Below, piece after piece: positions 36,262 to 45,796 of a stretch of 64,000 nucleotides of DNA. The stretch comes from Pedobacter sp. MC2016-14. Lineage in GTDB: Bacteria > Bacteroidota > Bacteroidia > Sphingobacteriales > Sphingobacteriaceae. Position 1 is the first letter of the stretch. Every line of letters begins with the position of its first letter. The translations under genes and the position numbers were made by a program. The DNA lies in the NCBI RefSeq assembly GCF_020991475.1, contig NZ_JAJMPA010000002.1, forward strand, positions 372,001 to 436,000. The letters are read 5' to 3'. The notes beneath the pieces were generated by a model, which was not told the origin of the DNA, made no database searches, and was given only the letters and a program-made list of their open reading frames with translations.

Positions 36262-37713
36262 ATGAACTTTAAAAGATATTTTTTCCTGGTTTTAATTTTG
36301 GCCCTTGCGGTAAAAGTTGATGCCAGGATTTTATTGCCTCAGGTCTTGTCAAGCAATATGGTACTGCAACGCGATAAGCCAGTGACCATCTGGGGATTTG
36401 GTGCAGCAGGTGAGCCTGTTAGTGTAAGTTTTGCTGGTCAGATGAAACAAACCGTTACAAATGCTTCAGGTAAATGGAAGGTACTGCTGGATCCCCTAAA
36501 AACCAATGCTGTCCCCGCAACCATGACCATTAAAGGAAGCAATGAAATTTTGCTGTCTAACATCCTTGTAGGTGAGGTTTGGCTTTGCTCCGGACAATCC
36601 AACATGGAATATCAAATGCGCAAGCTGGTTAAAGTAAAAAAACCTTTAAATCCCAAGCTTGGGGCACCTATAGACGAAGTTGAAAAAGCACATAACCCTT
36701 TGATCAGGATTTTCCTGGTAAACAGGAAAGAATTGGCCAAGCCAGATTCCATCCATAAAAGCTGGAGCATAGCAGAAGACTCTGCTTTGCGGGCTTTTTC
36801 TGCTGCTGGTTACTTCTTTGCAAAAGAGCTGCAGGCACAGTTGGGCGTACCGATCGGCATGATCTCCTCAGCGGTAAGCGGCAGCGCCATTGAGCCCTGG
36901 ATCCCTAAAGAGCGATTAGCAGCCGGTTACTTTCAGGACAAAAAGACAGGTAACGATCCCGGAAAGTTTTATACCCCAATGATTGAACCCTTAACACCAC
37001 TGGCCATCCGTGGATTTTTATGGTATCAGGGAGAAACCAATTGCTTTTTAAAAGAAAACATCAGTTATACTTATAAAATGGATGCACTGATCAACAGTTG
37101 GAGAACAGCATGGAAAGATCAGGAGATGCCTTTTTACTATGTGCAGATAGCACCGTTTAACTATTCGGCCACTAAAAATAAGGTGGTTTTAGATGAAAAT
37201 ACCGAACCTGAATTTTGGGAAGCACAGGCACAAATTATGCGTTTGCCCAATACAGGAATGATTGTAACTACAGATCTGAACGATTACAATGACGACCTGC
37301 ATCCTAATTACAAATGGGTAATAGGCCGCAGGCTGGCCAATTGGGCGTTGGCAAAAACATACCAGAAACCTATAGTGTATTCCGGGCCAATGTATAAAAG
37401 TGTAAAATTTAAAAATGGAACTGCCGAAATTACCTTTGACCATGTAGGCGAGGGACTCGTAGCAGAAGATGGTAAAGCCTTATCGGGTTTTGAACTTGCG
37501 GCTGCAAATGGTAAATTTATGCCTGCTAAGGCTGTAACCAAAGGACAGAAAATCCTCGTGTCGTCTAAAGGCCTTAAAAAAGCAGTTAACCTGCGTTTTG
37601 GATGGTCTGAATCTAAGACATCTAATTTATACAATACAACAGGCTTGCCTGCAATGCCTTTTAGAACCAATAATCCGCTAATCAACCAGTATAAACCGTA
37701 TAACCTTAATTAA
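36262..37713 (+). CDS. SGNH-type carbohydrate acetylesterase (sialate O-acetylesterase-like)
   Basis: 483 residues with signal peptide (about 1-21). After a small beta-domain (LLPQVLSSNMVLQRDKPVTIWG) comes the SASA-type SGNH hydrolase: GEVWLCSGQSNMEYQM with nucleophile S113, WYQGETN around residues 254-260, and DDLHP with the D344/H347 pair. The family removes O-acetyl groups from sugars; plant-cell-wall members act on xyloglucan, xylan or pectin side chains rather than sialic acid. Within this operon removal of acetyl groups blocking glycosidases is the natural role. The name sialate esterase should not be taken literally. The stop overlaps the GH2 start by one base. Confidence 0.88.
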   Translation: MNFKRYFFLVLILALAVKVDARILLPQVLSSNMVLQRDKPVTIWGFGAAGEPVSVSFAGQMKQTVTNASGKWKVLLDPLKTNAVPATMTIKGSNEILLSNILVGEVWLCSGQSNMEYQMRKLVKVKKPLNPKLGAPIDEVEKAHNPLIRIFLVNRKELAKPDSIHKSWSIAEDSALRAFSAAGYFFAKELQAQLGVPIGMISSAVSGSAIEPWIPKERLAAGYFQDKKTGNDPGKFYTPMIEPLTPLAIRGFLWYQGETNCFLKENISYTYKMDALINSWRTAWKDQEMPFYYVQIAPFNYSATKNKVVLDENTEPEFWEAQAQIMRLPNTGMIVTTDLNDYNDDLHPNYKWVIGRRLANWALAKTYQKPIVYSGPMYKSVKFKNGTAEITFDHVGEGLVAEDGKALSGFELAAANGKFMPAKAVTKGQKILVSSKGLKKAVNLRFGWSESKTSNLYNTTGLPAMPFRTNNPLINQYKPYNLN

Positions 37714-40478
37714 TGAAGCTTAGACCGATCCTTATCTTTTTTATTCAACTGCTGATCCTTGCTTCCGCAAACGCGCAGCAAACCCGTAAAATGTATTTGT
37801 CGGGCACCGGAAATGACCATACCGTTAACTGGGATTTTTTCTGTACGGCAGGCATGAATTCAGGAAAATGGTCTACCATTCCAGTTCCGTCAAACTGGGA
37901 ATTACAGCGTTTTGGCAAATATGATTATGGATTTTCAAAGGACAGTGTAAGGGGTAAAGAGCTGGGCTTGTACAAACACAATTTCCAGGTTCCAGCCGAA
38001 TGGAAAGAGCAAAAGATCAATATCGTTTTTGAAGGATCCATGACTGATACCGAAGTGAAAATCAACGGTAAATTGGCAGGTGCAATTCATCAGGGTGCAT
38101 TTTATGTATTCCGATACGACATCAGTAAGTTATTAAAATACGGTTCGGCTAACCTGCTGGAAGTAAAAGTGGCCAAACATTCGGCCAATAAATCTGTCAA
38201 TGAAGCAGAGCGTAAAGCTGATTTCTGGTTGTTTGGTGGTATTTTCAGACCGGTTTACCTGGAGGCTTTACCTGCATCAAATATAGAAAGGCTTTCCCTT
38301 GACGCAAAAGCAGATGGACAGTTCACAGCAGAAGCCTACCTTGCTGGAAATGCAGATCGTTTAACGGTACAGTTATATACTGCCGATGGCAAAAAGTATG
38401 GCGCAGCGCTCAGCAATTCGATTAAAAAAGGGGCAAGGGTAGCCAATGTTTCCGGTTCATTTGAAGCGCCACAGTTGTGGTCTTCAGAATTTCCGAACCT
38501 CTATACCGCAACCTTTACCCTTTATCAAAAAAATAAAGCTCTGCATACCTTATCCAGGAAAATAGGTTTTAGGACCATAGTAGTTAAACCACGAGATGGC
38601 GTGTATGTAAATGGCGTTAAAATTAAATTTAAGGGTGTAAACAGGCATTCATTCCGTCCGGCATCCGGCAGGACACTCAGTAAAACCAATAGCATAGAAG
38701 ATGTAGAGCTGATCAAGGAAATGAACATGAATGCCGTTCGCATGTCACATTACCCACCTGATGGTCATTTCCTTGAGGTCTGTGATTCCCTGGGTTTATA
38801 TGTCATGGACGAACTTGCGGGCTGGCACGGAAATTACGACACCCCAACCGGTACCAAACTGGTTCAAGAGATGATGAGAAACGACCAGAACCACCCTTCT
38901 ATTATTTTTTGGGCTAACGGGAATGAAGGTGGACACAATCGCGAACTGGATCATTTATTTGCAGAAGAAGATTTGCAAAAACGCCCTTTGATTCACCCAT
39001 GGGAAGATTTTAATGGCTTTGATACCCAGCACTACCGTGAGTACAATTATGGGATAGCCAATTACAGACATGGCCACAGCATTGTGATGCCAACGGAGTT
39101 TTTGCATGGGATGTTTGATGGTGGGCATGGTGCCGGTCTGGAAGACTATTGGAACGACATGTTGTCGAACCCGCTTTCTGCCGGTGGTTTTCTTTGGGAT
39201 TTTGCAGATCAGGGTGTAGTACGTACAGATAAAAACAATATCATTGATGCCGATGGAAACCGGGGTGCAGATGGTATTGTAGGTCCGTACCATGAAAAGG
39301 AGGGCAGCTTTTTTGCCATCAAAGAAATTTGGAGCCCTGTGTTTTTTGAGCATACAGAAATGACAACAGCGTTTGATGGCGTCTTTAACATAGAAAACCG
39401 TTACCATTTTGCTAACCTGAGCACTTGTCGCTTTGACTGGAAATTGCTAAACCTTCATAATAAAGAAGAGATCAGAGGAACAGCCAGTTCGCCAGATGTA
39501 AAACCACTTGAAAAGGGTAAATTGAAGGTGTCGCTTCCTGCAAACTGGAGCGCTTACGATGTATTGTATGTAACTGCTACAGACCTGCGTGGCAAAGAAT
39601 TGTTTACCTGGAGCTTTCCGATTACGCTTCCAAAAACAGAAGCATTGCTTAAGGTCAAAAAAGAAGGGAGCACTGTAGTAAAGATTCAGGAAAAAGATTC
39701 CCTTTATACAGCAATTTCAAACGGCATTTCCGTAAGCTTTAGTAAAAAAACGGGCATCCTTCGCGAAGTTCGAAATGAAAAAGGTGTTATTCCTTTTACC
39801 AATGGTCCGATCGTTCAGGAAGGAGCAACGAATTTCAGGAACATCAAACACCGTATGGCAGGCAGCAACCTGATCATTGAATCTGCATTTGATAGAAAGG
39901 AAGCTTATAATACTTTACAGTGGACAATCTATCCATCAGGAATGGTAAAGCTGAATGTGAAATATTTTCCTGCAGAATACCTGACAAATTTTGCGGGACT
40001 GAACTTCTCCTTTCCGGAAGATCAGATGAAAGGGGTAGAATATATGGGTAATGGCCCTCAGCGGGTTTGGAAAAACCGTTTAAAGGGCAACCAGTTTGGC
40101 GTATGGAAAAAAGACTATAATGCAACAGAGACAGGGGAGGCATGGGTTTACCCGGAATTTAAAGGTTATCATTCCAATCTGTACTGGTGTAAGTTCATTA
40201 CAAAAGACCAGCCTTTTACCGTAATCACAGAAAATGAAGATCTGTTTTTGAGGCTTTTTACCCCGGCCTATAAAACCGACCAGTGGCACAATTACGAACC
40301 TCTTTTTCCTTCTGGCGACATATCGTTTATGCAGGGGATTTCGGCAATAGGGACCAAAACACAGCGTGCCGACAGGACAGGGCCAATGTCTATGAAGAAT
40401 ATTTTTTATGATTATGAGAAGGAACCGGCAAGGGCATTAGACATTACACTCTATTTTGATTTCTCAGTAAGTAAATAA
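37713..40478 (+). CDS. GH2 beta-galactosidase/glucuronidase-type enzyme
   Basis: 921 residues, signal peptide ending at SANAQ. Full LacZ-like layout: jelly-roll (about 25-190), Ig-like domain, TIM barrel with GVNRHSFRPASGR and MSHYPPDGHFLEVCD, a second Ig domain and a C-terminal Bgal small-chain-like domain. Acid/base E405 in NGNEGG and nucleophile E462 in MPTEFLHG. The LacZ-type C-terminal domain distinguishes it from the malectin-bearing GH2 at 3125 and favours galactosidase or a related activity on a short oligosaccharide. It is coupled to the esterase upstream by a one-base overlap, and 29 bases separate it from the GH78 gene. Confidence 0.9.
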   Translation: MKLRPILIFFIQLLILASANAQQTRKMYLSGTGNDHTVNWDFFCTAGMNSGKWSTIPVPSNWELQRFGKYDYGFSKDSVRGKELGLYKHNFQVPAEWKEQKINIVFEGSMTDTEVKINGKLAGAIHQGAFYVFRYDISKLLKYGSANLLEVKVAKHSANKSVNEAERKADFWLFGGIFRPVYLEALPASNIERLSLDAKADGQFTAEAYLAGNADRLTVQLYTADGKKYGAALSNSIKKGARVANVSGSFEAPQLWSSEFPNLYTATFTLYQKNKALHTLSRKIGFRTIVVKPRDGVYVNGVKIKFKGVNRHSFRPASGRTLSKTNSIEDVELIKEMNMNAVRMSHYPPDGHFLEVCDSLGLYVMDELAGWHGNYDTPTGTKLVQEMMRNDQNHPSIIFWANGNEGGHNRELDHLFAEEDLQKRPLIHPWEDFNGFDTQHYREYNYGIANYRHGHSIVMPTEFLHGMFDGGHGAGLEDYWNDMLSNPLSAGGFLWDFADQGVVRTDKNNIIDADGNRGADGIVGPYHEKEGSFFAIKEIWSPVFFEHTEMTTAFDGVFNIENRYHFANLSTCRFDWKLLNLHNKEEIRGTASSPDVKPLEKGKLKVSLPANWSAYDVLYVTATDLRGKELFTWSFPITLPKTEALLKVKKEGSTVVKIQEKDSLYTAISNGISVSFSKKTGILREVRNEKGVIPFTNGPIVQEGATNFRNIKHRMAGSNLIIESAFDRKEAYNTLQWTIYPSGMVKLNVKYFPAEYLTNFAGLNFSFPEDQMKGVEYMGNGPQRVWKNRLKGNQFGVWKKDYNATETGEAWVYPEFKGYHSNLYWCKFITKDQPFTVITENEDLFLRLFTPAYKTDQWHNYEPLFPSGDISFMQGISAIGTKTQRADRTGPMSMKNIFYDYEKEPARALDITLYFDFSVSK

Positions 40479-40507
40479 TTCGTAAATTGAAGGATAATTC
40501 TAGCCAG

Positions 40508-43246
40508 ATGAAGTTTAAACAGTACCTCTTAACAGCGATTTTAATGCTCAGCCTTAACGGTGTTTTTGCACAGGTATCGCTGCAAAACCTGCGCTGTGAA
40601 CTGCTGCAAAATCCTTTGGGAATTGATGTCCTTCAGCCGCGTTTAAGCTGGGAAATTACTTCAGGACAACGGGACCTGAAACAAACCGCTTACCAGGTTC
40701 TGGTTGCTTCATGTATGGATAAGCTGAACGAAAAAGATGCCGATGTTTGGAACTCTGGAAAGGTAAAATCAGCTGAATCTATTTATAACACCTATACTGG
40801 TCCGGGATTAAAAAGTAAAAATAAATATTACTGGAAGGTAAAAGTTTATACTAGCCAGGGCGATAGCGAATGGAGCGCTGCTGCTTTTTGGTCCATGGGC
40901 TTACTGCATTACAAAGACTGGGAAGGCAGATGGATTGGTTTTGACCGCTTTTTCCCTTCCGACAATGAGGCTGAAGGTCGTTTATCTGCACGTTATTTTA
41001 GAAAGGAGTTTTCAACCGATAAAACTGTAGCATCGGCCACTGCTTACATTATGGGCATGGGTTTGTATGAACTTTACATCGATGGAGAAAAAATAGGAGA
41101 TCAGGTTTTAGCACCTGCACCCACAGATTACACCAAAAATATCAAATACAATACACTGGACGTTACAGCACAGCTTAAACAGGGCAAGCATGCTATAGGT
41201 ATAGTGTTGGGAAATGGACGTTTTTTTGCCATGCGACAAGCCAAGCCTTATAAGATTAAAACATTTGGCTTCCCAAAATTACTGGTGCAGCTGGTGATTA
41301 AATACACCGATGGCTCTACCGCATCTATAAAAACAGATGAAAGCTGGAAATGTACGGCAGAGGGCCCAATTTTAGCCAACAATGAATATGATGGCGAAAA
41401 ATACGATGCCCGAAAAGAATTTAAAGGATGGGACCAGCCTGATTTTAAGGACAAGGAATGGTTAAAAGCAGAATATGTGCAGGAGCCGGGTGGAACTTAT
41501 GAAGCGCAGATGAACCAGGGCATGAAAGTGATGAAAAACATTAGCCCCGTGGCCATCACCAAAAGACCAAACGGAAACTACATCCTGGATTTTGGGCAAA
41601 ACTTTGCCGGCTGGGTAAAATTTAATGTTAAGGGAGCTAAAGGAACTACAGTTTCTTTACAGTTTGCAGAATCGTTGGAAAAAAGTGGCGACTTGTTTAG
41701 GACAAACCTTCGGGATGCAAAAGCTACGGATACCTACACGCTGCGTGGAGCTGGAACCGAAACCTGGGCACCAAGATTTACCTACCATGGTTTCCGTTAC
41801 GTAGAACTGATTGGCTATCCCGGAATTCCTCAAAAAAGCGATTTTACCGGATGCCTGGTGTACGACGACCTGAAAACAGCAGGAACATTTGAATCTTCCA
41901 ATGCCTTACTTAACCAGATCTTTAAAAATTCCTGGTGGGGCATTGCTTCTAACTATAAAGGAATGCCTGTGGATTGTCCACAACGGAATGAGCGTCAGCC
42001 TTGGTTGGGCGACAGAACCGTTAGTGCTTATGGGGAAAGCTTTCTGTTTGACAATACTGCGTTGTACAAAAAATGGTTGAGCGACATCCGTTATGCTCAA
42101 AAAGAAGATGGGGCGATCCCCGATGTGGCACCTGCCTTCTGGAAATATTATAGCGATAACGTAACCTGGCCGGCTACCTTGCTGTTTGTGGCGGATATGC
42201 TGTACCAGCAAACCGGCGATATCACTGTGATACAAGAAAACTATCCTGCTGTAAAAAAATGGATGGCTTACATGAAAGATAGATACATGAACAATGAAGG
42301 CATCATGACTAAAGACAGTTATGGTGACTGGTGCGAGCCCCCGGTAACAGCTGAGGATGGCAAGGGCGTAAATGCAGACCAAAAACATCCAAGTGCTTTA
42401 ATTGCTACTGCGTATTACCATCATCTTGCCACCATGATGATCCGTTATAGTACGCTTACAGGCAATGAAGCGGATGGTACTGCTTACACCGCATTGGCTT
42501 CGGCACTCAAAAAGTCTTTTAACCTTAAATTTTATAATGAAAAGGGATTTTACGGAGAGAATAAATTAACGGATAACCTATTGCCCCTTTATTTTGAAAT
42601 GGTTGATGAGGCCAATAAGGCAAAAGTAGTACAGCAAATCTGCAGTATTATTGAAGAGAAAAATAATGGGCACCTGAGTACGGGGATCATTGGTACAAAT
42701 TTTCTGATGCGTACTCTAACCGAAAATGGCCGGGCAGACCTGGCTTACCGGATTGCTACCCAAAAAACATATCCTTCATGGGGTTATATGATTGAAAACG
42801 GAGCTACAGCCATATGGGAATTGTGGAACGGAAATACTGCAGCCCCTAAAATGAACTCACAGAACCATGTGATGATGCTGGGCGATTTGCTGGTTTGGTA
42901 TTATGAAAACCTGGCTGGAATTAAAGCCGCAACTCCGGGTTTTAAAAAAATAGAAATGAAACCCGAACTGATTAAAGGACTGGATGCAGTAAATGCAAGC
43001 TATAACTCCGTTCATGGCGTGATAAAAAGCAACTGGACAAAATCTGCCACTGCTTTTAAATGGAACATGAGTATCCCTGCAAACACCAGTGCTACAATCC
43101 GTATTCCGGCTAAATCGGTTTTAAAAGTAAAGGAAAGCGGGAAAAAAGCGATGGAGGTAAAAGGTATAAAATTTATAAAAATGGAAAGTAACCGTGCTGT
43201 TTTTGAACTGGCATCGGGAACCTATTCATTTGTAGCAGAACAGTAA
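40508..43246 (+). CDS. GH78 alpha-L-rhamnosidase
   Basis: 912 residues from ATG 40508, which begins a normal signal peptide ending at VFAQ; an in-frame TTG at 40487 is not preferred. Domain order: Ig-like domain, Bac_rhamnosid_N with LYELYIDGEKIGDQVL, concanavalin-like domain, (alpha/alpha)6 catalytic barrel (about 450-800), C-terminal beta-sandwich. E495 in DCPQRNERQPWLGD is the expected general acid and E771 in GATAIWELWNG the general base. GH78 enzymes remove terminal alpha-L-rhamnose by inversion. Rhamnose occurs in RG-I backbone ends, RG-II side chains and arabinogalactan caps. One of three GH78-like genes in the window. Confidence 0.94.
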   Translation: MKFKQYLLTAILMLSLNGVFAQVSLQNLRCELLQNPLGIDVLQPRLSWEITSGQRDLKQTAYQVLVASCMDKLNEKDADVWNSGKVKSAESIYNTYTGPGLKSKNKYYWKVKVYTSQGDSEWSAAAFWSMGLLHYKDWEGRWIGFDRFFPSDNEAEGRLSARYFRKEFSTDKTVASATAYIMGMGLYELYIDGEKIGDQVLAPAPTDYTKNIKYNTLDVTAQLKQGKHAIGIVLGNGRFFAMRQAKPYKIKTFGFPKLLVQLVIKYTDGSTASIKTDESWKCTAEGPILANNEYDGEKYDARKEFKGWDQPDFKDKEWLKAEYVQEPGGTYEAQMNQGMKVMKNISPVAITKRPNGNYILDFGQNFAGWVKFNVKGAKGTTVSLQFAESLEKSGDLFRTNLRDAKATDTYTLRGAGTETWAPRFTYHGFRYVELIGYPGIPQKSDFTGCLVYDDLKTAGTFESSNALLNQIFKNSWWGIASNYKGMPVDCPQRNERQPWLGDRTVSAYGESFLFDNTALYKKWLSDIRYAQKEDGAIPDVAPAFWKYYSDNVTWPATLLFVADMLYQQTGDITVIQENYPAVKKWMAYMKDRYMNNEGIMTKDSYGDWCEPPVTAEDGKGVNADQKHPSALIATAYYHHLATMMIRYSTLTGNEADGTAYTALASALKKSFNLKFYNEKGFYGENKLTDNLLPLYFEMVDEANKAKVVQQICSIIEEKNNGHLSTGIIGTNFLMRTLTENGRADLAYRIATQKTYPSWGYMIENGATAIWELWNGNTAAPKMNSQNHVMMLGDLLVWYYENLAGIKAATPGFKKIEMKPELIKGLDAVNASYNSVHGVIKSNWTKSATAFKWNMSIPANTSATIRIPAKSVLKVKESGKKAMEVKGIKFIKMESNRAVFELASGTYSFVAEQ

Positions 43247-43254
43247 TACAAATT

Positions 43255-44391
43255 ATGAAGAAGATAAAATTAAGTATACTAGCATTAATGCTTGTTTTTA
43301 CTGCAAGCGGATTAAAAGCCCAATCCCAAAAATGGCGTTCGGGAATTGTGGTAGATGAATTTTTATATGAAAAGGCAGCTTTTCCTTCCTGTCATTCTGC
43401 AACCATTGCAGAAACCCCAACAGGTTTGGTGGCGGCTTATTTTGGCGGTACAAAAGAACGCCATCCTGATGTGGAGATTTACGTGAGCCGACAGGTGGAC
43501 GGCAAATGGCTGGCACCAGTATCTGTTGCCAACGGCATACAAAATGACAGCTTAAGGTTACCAACATGGAATCCGGTATTGTACCAGGTACCCGGTGGCG
43601 ATTTGATCTTGTTTTATAAAATTGGGCCTAAACCTTCTGAATGGTGGGGCATGAAACGTACCTCAAAAGACGGCGGCATCAGCTGGTCGGCTGCAGAAAA
43701 ACTGCCCGATGGTTATATTGGCCCTGTAAAAAATAAACCAGTATTGCTGAGCAACGGCAACCTGTTTGCTCCTTCAAGTAAGGAAGGGAAAGGCTGGACG
43801 CTACATTTTGAGGTGACAAAAGACAATGCTAAAACATGGAGAACAGTAGGACCCGTTCCTGGAAATGGATTAGATGCCATTCAGCCAAGTATATTAGATC
43901 ATGGAAAAGGCAAACTTCAGTTGCTTGCCCGAAGTAAAAACCGTGCTTTGCTTACTTCATGGTCGACAGATAACGGCGAAACATGGTCGCCATTGGAAAA
44001 AACAAACCTGCCCAATAACAATTCCGGTACGGATGCCGTAACCATGAAAGATGGGCGTCATGTATTGGTTTACAATCATGTATTGCCTCCCGGTGAACTG
44101 GCAAAAGGACCAAGGACCCCATTAAATGTTTCGGTTTCTAAAGACGGCATCAACTGGTCGGCCGCTTTAATTCTGGAAGATTCTCCAATCAGTCAGTATT
44201 CTTACCCTGCGGTAATTCAGACCTCAGACGGAATGCTCCATTTTATCTATACCTGGAGAAGGTTAAAGATCAAACATGTGGTGGTAGACCCCTCAAAATT
44301 AAAACTTAAAAAGATCAAGAACGGCATTTGGCCAAAAATGAAAGGCTATACAGCACCTGTAATTAAGGATGCTAAAGATGAGGAGCAATAA
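43255..44391 (+). CDS. BNR/sialidase-fold exported protein (possible rhamnosyl-glucuronate lyase-like)
   Basis: 378 residues with signal peptide ending near GLKAQ. A BNR_2-type propeller with Asp boxes SKDGGISWSAAE, DNAKTWRTV, STDNGETWSP and SKDGINWSAAL. The N-terminal signature FPSCHSATIAETPTGLVAAYFGGT is shared by a widespread bacterial and fungal group usually called exo-alpha-sialidase. At least one related fungal group (PL42-type) is known to cleave L-rhamnose-alpha-1,4-glucuronate linkages by elimination, which would suit a rhamnose-rich pectin or arabinogalactan locus next to GH78; this link is inference from memory of the fold. Ends one base before the start chosen for the alpha/beta-hydrolase. 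Confidence 0.65.
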   Translation: MKKIKLSILALMLVFTASGLKAQSQKWRSGIVVDEFLYEKAAFPSCHSATIAETPTGLVAAYFGGTKERHPDVEIYVSRQVDGKWLAPVSVANGIQNDSLRLPTWNPVLYQVPGGDLILFYKIGPKPSEWWGMKRTSKDGGISWSAAEKLPDGYIGPVKNKPVLLSNGNLFAPSSKEGKGWTLHFEVTKDNAKTWRTVGPVPGNGLDAIQPSILDHGKGKLQLLARSKNRALLTSWSTDNGETWSPLEKTNLPNNNSGTDAVTMKDGRHVLVYNHVLPPGELAKGPRTPLNVSVSKDGINWSAALILEDSPISQYSYPAVIQTSDGMLHFIYTWRRLKIKHVVVDPSKLKLKKIKNGIWPKMKGYTAPVIKDAKDEEQ

Positions 44392-44392
44392 G

Positions 44393-45796
44393 ATGAAGAA
44401 AATAACCGCCCATCTGGTTTTTACGTTTCTGATGGTTTTGCAGGGCATGTCTGTTTTCGCTCAGCAGGATACAGATCATCAATACAGGCAGCCATTAAAA
44501 GACGTGATTGCTGAAGTAGAAAAACGGTTTAACGTCAAGATTAAATATTCAGAACCCCAGGTAAAAGATCGTTGGGTAAACTATGCTGGTTGGCGTTTTA
44601 GGCCAAGTCTGGATGAAACCCTGACCAATATTCTGATGCCCCTGGACATGAAAGTGAACAAGGAAAAAGACAAAGTTTATAAGCTGAAGGAATACGAGTA
44701 CCACCGCTGGGCGGTACAGGATGGCTGGGATACTTTGGATAGTCTTGCCAGTTTATACCATGACCAGGCCAGTTGGGAAAAAAGAAAAGCACTCATTAAG
44801 CCTTGTTTGTATGAGGCCTTACAATTATCGCCATTGCCGGCTAAACCAGTTTCAAAACCAATCATTACCGCCAGAAGGACGATGGACGGCTATACCATTG
44901 AAAATATTGCACTGGAAATATTGCCCGGTCTATACATCAATGGTTCGCTTTACCGGCCTTTAAAATTTAAAGGAAAGATACCTGTAGTACTTAGTCCTGA
45001 TGGACATTGGGGGCAGCAACGTTACCGTGCCGATTGCCAGATCCGTTGTGCCATGATTGCACGGATGGGAGGAATGGCTTTTAGCTATGATCTTTTTGCC
45101 TGGGGCGAGTCCTTATTGCAATTTAAAAGTGAAGACCACAGAAGAAGTTTGTCACAAACCATTCAAACGCTTGGAGGGATCAGAATCTTAGACTACGTGC
45201 TGACATTGAAAGAAACCGACCCGCAAAGGGTAGGTATTAGTGGTGGATCAGGCGGTGGAAGTCATACGGTGTTAATGGCTGCGATGGATAGCCGGATTAA
45301 GTTAAGCGCACCGGTAGTTTCCCTATCTTCCTGGTTTTACGGTGGCTGTCCTTGCGAAAGTGGGATGCCCATTCATTTCTGTGCCGGTACAACAGACAAT
45401 GTAGAACTGGCGGCTATGGCCGCGCCAAACCCGCAACTTGTGGTTTCTGATGGTAAAGACTGGACTGCAAACATGCCGGAGCATGATTTCCCTTATCTTC
45501 AAAAAATGTATGGATATTATGGCAAAACAGCCCTGGTAGAAAATGTACACCTGCCGGAAGAAGGACATGATTTTGGTACCAACAAGCGCATTGCTTTGTA
45601 TGATTTTTTAATTAAAAATTTTAAACTCGCTGCGGCAGCTGTAAAAGGTGCCGATGGAAAATACGATGAAAGTAAAGTAACGATTGAAAAAGAACCAGCG
45701 ATGTATGTTTTTGGAGAAAAAGGTGAAAAACTCCCTGCAAATGCAATACATGGTTTTGAACAATTGGAGCAGGTATTTAAAACAAGAAAATTCTAA
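44393..45796 (+). CDS. Exported alpha/beta-hydrolase with N-terminal STN-like domain
   Basis: 467 residues from ATG 44393; an ATG at 44369 overlaps the previous gene and would extend the signal peptide unnaturally. Signal peptide ends at VFAQ. Residues 31-103 (PLKDVIAEVEKRFNVKIKYS, then LDETLTNILMPLDMKV) look like an STN/secretin-type domain known from TonB receptors and FecR tails. The hydrolase part (about 110-440) carries the nucleophile elbow GISGGSGGGSH with S286 and a late histidine H392 in EEGHDFG. Related proteins are acetyl-xylan or glucuronoyl-type esterases and dienelactone-hydrolase-like enzymes. A role in removing acetyl, methyl or other esters from pectin fragments fits. The STN-hydrolase fusion is unusual. 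Overlaps the next start by one base. Confidence 0.75.
   Translation: MKKITAHLVFTFLMVLQGMSVFAQQDTDHQYRQPLKDVIAEVEKRFNVKIKYSEPQVKDRWVNYAGWRFRPSLDETLTNILMPLDMKVNKEKDKVYKLKEYEYHRWAVQDGWDTLDSLASLYHDQASWEKRKALIKPCLYEALQLSPLPAKPVSKPIITARRTMDGYTIENIALEILPGLYINGSLYRPLKFKGKIPVVLSPDGHWGQQRYRADCQIRCAMIARMGGMAFSYDLFAWGESLLQFKSEDHRRSLSQTIQTLGGIRILDYVLTLKETDPQRVGISGGSGGGSHTVLMAAMDSRIKLSAPVVSLSSWFYGGCPCESGMPIHFCAGTTDNVELAAMAAPNPQLVVSDGKDWTANMPEHDFPYLQKMYGYYGKTALVENVHLPEEGHDFGTNKRIALYDFLIKNFKLAAAAVKGADGKYDESKVTIEKEPAMYVFGEKGEKLPANAIHGFEQLEQVFKTRKF

Noticed and set aside
40487..40507. TTG start of the GH78 gene
   Set aside because: The ATG at 40508 begins a well-formed signal peptide; the extension would put polar residues ahead of it.
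34409..44391. The two propellers as true sialidases and the SGNH protein as a sialate esterase
   Set aside because: All neighbours act on plant pectin, which has no sialic acid, and the sialidase arginine triad was not evident. The names reflect fold only.
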